Below, in pieces: positions 58,190-64,000 of a stretch of 64,000 nucleotides of DNA; positions within the stretch are counted from its first letter, which is position 1; each line of letters starts with the position of its first letter. The position numbers and the translations under genes were made by a program. The stretch spans positions 9,798,501 to 9,862,500 of the forward strand of contig OY727094.1 in NCBI GenBank assembly GCA_963402885.1, written 5' to 3'. A model generated the notes under the pieces. It was not told where the DNA came from. It was given only the letters and a program-made list of their open reading frames with translations, and did not search any database. Source of the DNA: Antedon bifida. Its lineage: Eukaryota; Echinodermata; Crinoidea; Comatulida; Antedonidae.

Positions 58190-60144
58190 ACAAATACATT
58201 TACATACATGATAATAGCAATGAGTCGTCCGTAGCCGGTCAGCTGATGAAAGAAATTCTCATGCGTGGCAAGGGGAAAATCCCCTTTGCTTTATCCTGAC
58301 GACAGTTTATAATCACGTGTCATCTGCGCACATTAAAGTGTCCACCACAGGAGAGGTAACAACAGATTAATTCCCCATACAACATTTCCATATTGAAAAT
58401 AAGATGTGGCAAGATAAGGACGTTATAGATTCGTGAAAAGACAGAAATTGGACAAAAAACTTTCGGTCCATTACAGTTTTTATGAGACGCATCTCAAATA
58501 ATTTGCATATTTTAACAAAAATTGTGACGAGGGAAAATGTAAAATGTTTAAAGTTCAATTATTGTAGAAACAATAAAAACCCAACAATCAAGTTTATAAT
58601 GTTGCATTAGGAGTCGCCAGATCGAAGCAATTTCCGTTCTTATTAATAAGTTACTATAATTAATAGGACACCAAAACCCAAATACATTTAATTATACAAA
58701 TATTTGAAATAAATACAATTAGCAGTCAGCATAACTTTTGTTGATTTCATTTATTCACAAATAGAAGAAAATAAAACAAAGTCCTAAAACGACGCAAAAT
58801 AATGTAAACGAACACTTATCTACAATGGTGTAATTCTACATCAGTTCAATTCAATTAATTATTGAAAAATAGGTAAATTTATATTTAGTGGTTGCCACTA
58901 GAAACAACGCAACGACGTAAGATAAGAAAATACTATTCTATCAATTTCGCATCCCCCCTCTTACGAGAAATTGAATCATAATAACTGTTGTGACGAACGT
59001 AAGCAGAAAACGTGTTAATGTTTACGCACCGTGCTTACGTCATCGGTTGCCACTTGTGACACGCAATGTGTTATATGTTCTTACGGTACGTTACGTCAAT
59101 ACTTTGAATCTATGTGGTTGCGTCTTAGTTGAAACCAATCTTTCAAACTAATAGTTTACTATACTTTAACTGAAGTCAATAATTAACAAGTTAAACTAAC
59201 TGTTTATTTATTTTAAAAACCATTAGTCAGTACTACTTTACTATACCCTGAAAGTTCATTGTAAATTATATAATTTACTACTGGTATTTCAAATTAATAA
59301 TATAATCCATTCCTTAACATTATGTTAAACTAATGGGTTATTTATTTAAAAAAAAACTTTACTACTGTGAACTTCTTCTTTTCAAATATTAATATTAGTC
59401 TACTGTCAGTCGAAAAAGGCTTAAAAAGGGCGTTGGGGGCCAGTTAGGGTTCCTAAACCAGGGGCATCAGGCCTTTGCGTTACCGTACGCCACTGAATAC
59501 TGTCAGTGTTCTTATTAGAGTAAACATCAAGAGTAAATGCAAAATATCTTCAATACTAGGCTATTTGTACTACTACTATCTCTATGAAAACGAGTAAACA
59601 ATTGTTAATTCATAATATGCAATAAAAGCAGTTTGTACAATTTTTTGTTTACTATATCAAATCAAACTCATATTAAAATATCAAATTTGGTGCGACATTT
59701 TTCTTGTTAAAAAAAAAAGTTGTTTCTGAAATCCATTTTGCACACATTGCAATAAAAATAGTTATAGGCCTAATTGTTAGCAATAGTAGCCTAACAACAA
59801 TACTTATTACTTGCTTATTAATTAATATCACTTCGAAGGTATTTTATATCAGGATTTAGCAATAAAAATAGAAATGTTCCATCTCATTAGTTTTTGCATT
59901 ATTTGGCCCGACAACTATGTTATAACATTAACACACTTTGAAGTAAAGTCGGTCAATTTTGTTTAAAGTGTAATTTACTTTTAATATTAATTATTACTTG
60001 TCGCTAATATTGTTACAGTAAGCGTCGAACCCCCATACAACTTAGAATTGTTATGACAGAACGCTCGAGTTGGAGAGGATTAATCAAATAACCCAGTAGA
60101 TTGAAGTTAATGTCATTCACATCTGCCCGTGGTATTGTGTGTAT
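58190..60144. other. Intergenic region between the NLR-type and chimeric genes
   Basis: No exon recognised. It contains the two CRE-like sites near 59035 and 59091 and AT-rich DNA. Both neighbouring genes are on the minus strand, so it holds the 3' flank of the NLR-type gene and possibly distal upstream sequence of the chimeric gene. Confidence 0.45.
59035..59098. promoter_or_regulatory. Two CRE/ATF-like sites
   Basis: TTACGTCA occurs at 59035-59042 and 59091-59098 (TGACGTAA on the minus strand), a CREB/ATF-type core, in a stretch richer in CG than its surroundings. Whether this is a promoter is unproven. Confidence 0.3.
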
Positions 60145-60545
60145 TTATGACAAAAAAGTTACTCCTCCATTTGAACAGTGTATTGTTATGGCACTGATTA
60201 CACCTTCTGATAAATAGCAATCATGCATGTTAAGCCACCTCAGTTTAGGTAACATATTTAATAAAGAACCCAGTAAAGTATCATCAATGTCACTAAGGTT
60301 ATTACCACTGATATTTAAGTGTGTTAATTTCAACCGAACTCCTTTAATAGACAACTTTCTGATCATAGCATTCATAACAGCACTTGATAGATTACAATCA
60401 TGTGTGTCAAGTGTAAACACATCATCATCATTATCAATACGAATCATACTAAAAATGGTACCCAGTGAAATACCATTAATGTCATTGATATTGAAGTTAT
60501 TTACGCCACCTGATAGATTACAATTATGCATTTCAGGTGTAAGCG

Positions 60546-60580
<35 letters not shown>

Positions 60581-63239
60581 ATCATACTTAAAAGAGAACC
60601 CAGTGAAGTACCATCAATGTCCTCAAGATTATTACCACTGATATTAAAGTGATTTAATCTCAAAAGAACTCCATTATTAGAAAACTCTCTACTCATAGCA
60701 TTCATTGCAGCACCTGATAGATTACAATTATGCAAGTCAAGTGTACGCAACAAAGTCATCATACTCAATAAAGAACCCAGTAAAGCACCATCAATGTGAC
60801 TAAGATTATTACCACTGATATAGATGTGATTTAATTCCGATTTAACTCCTTTATTAGAAAACTCTCTACTCATAGCATTCATTGCAGCACCTGATAGATT
60901 ACAATTATGCAAGTCAAGTGTACGCAACAAAGTCATCATACTCAATAAAGAACCCAGTAAAGCACCATCAATGTGACTAAGATTATTACCACTGATATAG
61001 ATGTGATTTAATTCCGATTTAACTCCTTTATTAGAAAACTCTCTACTCATAGCATTCATTGCAGCACCTGATAGATTACAATCATGCATGTCAAATGTAC
61101 GCAACAAAGTCATCATACTCAATAAAGAACCCAGCAAAGCACCATCAATGCCCCTAAGATTATTACCACTGATATTGATGTGATTTAATTCCCATTTAAC
61201 TCCTTTATTAGAAAACTCTCTACTCATAGCATCCATTACAGCACTTGTAATCATACCATTTATTATACCACCTGATAGATTACAATCATGCATATCAAGT
61301 GTAACCTTATCTTGATGATATTTTACTGGCGTAATCTTATGTAATAAAGAACCCAGTAAAGTGACATCAATGTCACTAAGATTATTACCACTGATATCTA
61401 AGCAATTTACTCTCAAGTCAACGCCATTCAACCCTGTAATCATAGCATTCATCATAGCACCTGATAGATTACAATCATGCAAGTCAAGCTTATTGTCTGT
61501 ATCATACGTTGAAATACATACAATGTGTGTAAGAACCTTTCTTTTACAATCAGATGATATTGCATTCAAAAAACTGCGCAAATGATTATAAGGGTTACGT
61601 ATTTCATGAAATTCCAGGAGAATATTTACAACATGTTTATCAACTTTGTCTTCTTTTTTTACAAACTGAATGAACATTTTTAATGAATTTGAAATGTCTT
61701 CCAAGTGTTCTTTTATTTCTAAAGATGTATTAGATATGTGATTAATCAATGTTTTTTCAACACTATCCATATGATGCTTTTTTATCAATTTAAAGTAATT
61801 TCCCATAGATCGATATGCTGCCAAATCATTTGTAATCCAATGCTTTAAGAATTCACCAGCATCAGCTCCAAGGAACCCAATGGCAAACTTCCTTGGTATT
61901 TGGAAATTCTTACTTTCTTTTATTTCTTTTCATTCTTTTTCATCTAATGGAATAAGTAATGGATTTACGTCAAGAGTACATGGGCTTTTTATACATTCAC
62001 ATAGTTTGTATAAATAAAATCCCACCAATGACTCAACTATTAACTTGTGTGGAGGCATATAATTCTCTTCATAGCTGGACTTTAACATTGGTGTATCTTT
62101 ATATACAAACCCAAGTTTCAGAGCAATATCTACCATACTTTTTTCACCTAAAAGGTTCTTTTTATTTATTGAAAGTTGATTTTGTTTTAAGCTACGATAC
62201 ATGCATTCCCCTAAACAAATCATAGCATTGACATACTCCTTTGGAGCTTCATCAAATTTAGAAATAAAATTGTGTTGCTGTTGTTTTTTAATGAACTGAT
62301 TTAAAATACTTCGAAATAGTTCTTTAAAAAGACCAGATTTATCGGTAGGAAGGTTTTGGTTTTCTTCCCACATAACACAAATTGTGAGAAGTAACAATGG
62401 ATTTTTGCACATAAAACGCAATTCTTCATGTCCATAATACCACGACGAATAGCCATAATGTACGAAAACATCTGTTAGGTTTTTAACAATGCCAAGCTTT
62501 TTTCTAAGAGATTTTCCCAAATTACGTTTTCGACGGTTACGTTTTCTGAAATGCTTAAAGTAATTGTCAATATACTTGCCAATGTTCCTTTTATTGAACC
62601 CGTTTACTCTTACGTGCACATTACACGCATTAATGAATACATCTATGTTTACTGTTCGCGAGGTCAGTATCACAACACTATTCTTTAATTTTTCCCTTCT
62701 GAAAAGGCGAATACAATCTTTATTCTGAAATCTTAATTCATCTAGTCCATCTAATAACAACACAAGTTTGTCATTATGTTTTAAGATAAATTTTTTGATT
62801 ACTTTTGAATCTTCTCCAAGATCTGTTTCCAAGTCAAATTCTTCCATATCGAGTTGATCTACCATAAGATCTAAAATTCCCTTTCCTTCCTCTAGATCTC
62901 TTAATTTTAACAAAAAGACAATTTTACCTTCAAACACATCAAATGATTTATCTGTAGCTGAATTGTATGCTATGTACCTTAACAGTGTAGTTTTACCTAT
63001 ACCGCCTTCGCCATCTATTAGGACTTTGCACGCAGGCGTGGTTTTGATGGTAGCTAACACATCTTGTAATGTCGTTGACTGACTCTCCTTCGTTTTTGTA
63101 TTTCCTTTAAGTAGGTCCAACTCTGTAAATAGTTTAGAAATATCGACTTGGTATGAATTATTAAATGTCGCTGGTGTGAAAGTCTTGGCATTCTGTAGAA
63201 ATGTCTCTTGTTTGCTTAGTAGATATAATTCTATCTTTT
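60145..63239 (-). CDS. NLR-type gene: NACHT plus leucine-rich repeats, with one in-frame UGA
   Basis: One long exon enters in phase 1 at tttcacag|AAAAGATAG. The frame runs through LFTELDLLKGN, a NACHT domain with Walker A (GEGGIGKTTLLRY), Walker B (KLVLLLDGLDEL) and VVILTSR, then the winged-helix region (NPLLLLTICVMWEENQNLP, FAIGFLGADAGEFLKHWI), then LRRs to the stop at 60145. About 1,030 codons are in one frame, broken only by a TGA at 61930-61932 between LIPLDEKE and KEIKESKN. Animal NLRs of this type are cytosolic sensors. The N-terminal effector domain lies right of the window. Either the allele is broken or edited, or the stop is an assembly error. Confidence 0.88.
60160..61480 (-). repeat. 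LRR-coding repeats with near-identical 171-bp copies and an Asp run
   Basis: About eight LRR units of the pattern HINISGNNLxxIDGxLLGSLL and LDLHNCNLSGAAMNAM occur. Two adjacent units at about 60690-61030 are almost identical over about 171 bp, and neighbours differ by few changes, so the array expanded recently. A (ATC)n tract at about 60547-60583 encodes a run of about eleven Asp inside one LRR. Confidence 0.85.
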
Positions 63240-63719
63240 CTGTGAAATAAAAGAAAAATAAAATAAAATAGGCCTACATGAAACAACAAATGTTATTGCC
63301 GATTTTTTTTTCGGTTGTTTTGGGTTTCGAAAAAAAAAATCATAATTTAAAAAGACATGCAATATGATGGAAAAATATAATTTTAACTATAACTTAAATT
63401 AAAAATGTTATAAGTAAATCTTAAATTAAAATCATGATTTTGTAGTCCGCGAAGACGCAAAAATAGACAAAATGAATCGAATGATGTTAGCTAAAACTGA
63501 ATTGAAGGTGAAGGATACCGTTTCCTGTTTCTAAATTTACGTGAAGAAGTATAAACAATACCAATTGCAAAGATATATCACTCAGTCTTTAAAAAGTTAA
63601 ATAAAAATGGCTTTTTTGTCAAAATGCAATTCTGATATCTAGAAAAACACTGCTGTTTTTAGGCATTTGACAACAAGCATCAACATTTAAGTCAAAGGGG
63701 TCATAAGAAGTATACATAC

Positions 63720-63752
63720 TATGGTTTTCATCTTGAGGTGTTACAGGAAAAT
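63720..63752 (-). CDS. Small upstream exon of the NLR-type gene
   Basis: A 33-bp stretch between acceptor ccatacag and donor CATA|GTATGT, phase 1 at both ends, encoding FPVTPQDENH. It joins in phase to the NACHT exon at 63239. Such short linker exons occur between N-terminal domain and NACHT. It is supported only by splice sites and phase. Confidence 0.5.
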
Positions 63753-64000
63753 CTGTATGGAACAAAATACATCAAGTTAGAGTTATTATAGTGGAATTCC
63801 AACTTTGTGTCACAGTATTTCTTTTGAGTGTACAACAAATAGTAATTGATTAAATTTCCTATATGATCGGTTAGGATTCTATAGGCAGTCAGTACTATAA
63901 GATCCTATAGAAATAAATAAAAATATTTTAATGTTTAACACGTTTTAATACACGATACAGTTTTACAGAAATATTCCAGGGTAGGGCCTAACCCTGGTGA

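Noticed and set aside
60227-60652. Plus-strand frame with a Ser run
   Set aside because: Antisense of the LRR repeats; the Ser run is the (ATC)n tract that encodes Asp on the minus strand.
61824-61932. An intron that would remove the UGA of the NLR-type gene
   Set aside because: A GTAAG-like donor exists (AAA|GTAAGA), but it lies after the UGA in transcript order, and splicing there would delete the conserved FAIGFLGADAGEF segment.
61930-61932. Selenocysteine at the UGA
   Set aside because: The context is a Lys/Glu-rich linker, no Cys or Sec is known at this place in NLR proteins, and no SECIS structure was recognised near the 3' end.

Overview
The window looks like AT-rich genomic DNA of an invertebrate deuterostome, most likely an echinoderm, possibly a crinoid. 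The reasons are small exons in long introns, many AGGCCTAGG-type palindromes, death-effector-domain (DED) and NACHT-LRR genes, and a mixed load of LINEs, a Penelope-like element, Helitron-like elements and TTAA-flanked MITEs. The species call is inference.

The main content is one large minus-strand gene, traced here from splice sites, reading phase and domain order. It runs from a start candidate at 55196 down to at least 11292, in 20 exons (about 3.9 kb coding, about 1,300 residues). Domain order: a 12-residue coding minisatellite, a CBP/p300-type TAZ1 zinc finger (54662-55196 and 50752-50865), a CBP/p300-type KIX domain (47087-47180, 46520-46637, 46028-46205), a Roc GTPase domain (45390-45552 to 18152-18397), a COR domain (18152-18397 to 15249-15454), a Cys/His-rich post-COR segment (14977-15075, 13860-14073), a basic linker (13470-13544) and a tandem DED exon (11292-11819). 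A co-activator docking module (TAZ1+KIX) joined to a Roc-COR GTPase and tandem DEDs is an architecture I do not know, and is the strongest candidate for something new here. Every junction keeps phase except one: the P-loop exon (ends phase 2) to the next exon (starts phase 0). The last exon was not found.

On either side are two more death-fold or innate-immunity genes, also on the minus strand. A DED gene starts at 2980 and leaves the window to the left. A NACHT-LRR (NLR-type) gene enters from the right (63752 down to 60145); one in-frame UGA separates its NACHT and LRR halves. A decayed paralogue of the DED exon lies at 10044-10480.

Most of the rest is transposon-derived and sits in introns: an RTE-like LINE (762-2206), a PHD-finger CR1/L2-like LINE (20276-23900), LINE remnants (25450-26505, 47200-47470, 51640-52540), a minus-strand LINE (32849-35820) carrying a 5'-truncated Penelope-like element with an 11-bp target duplication, a LINE inside a TTAA MITE (36042-38547), a nearly intact LINE (39870-42960), two more copies of the TTAA MITE, hairpin-ended repeats, tandem Helitron-like units (52560-54182), a 46-bp E-box minisatellite (47545-48590) and TIR elements beside the P-loop exon and between the two right-hand genes. 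No functional tRNA, rRNA or CRISPR array was seen.
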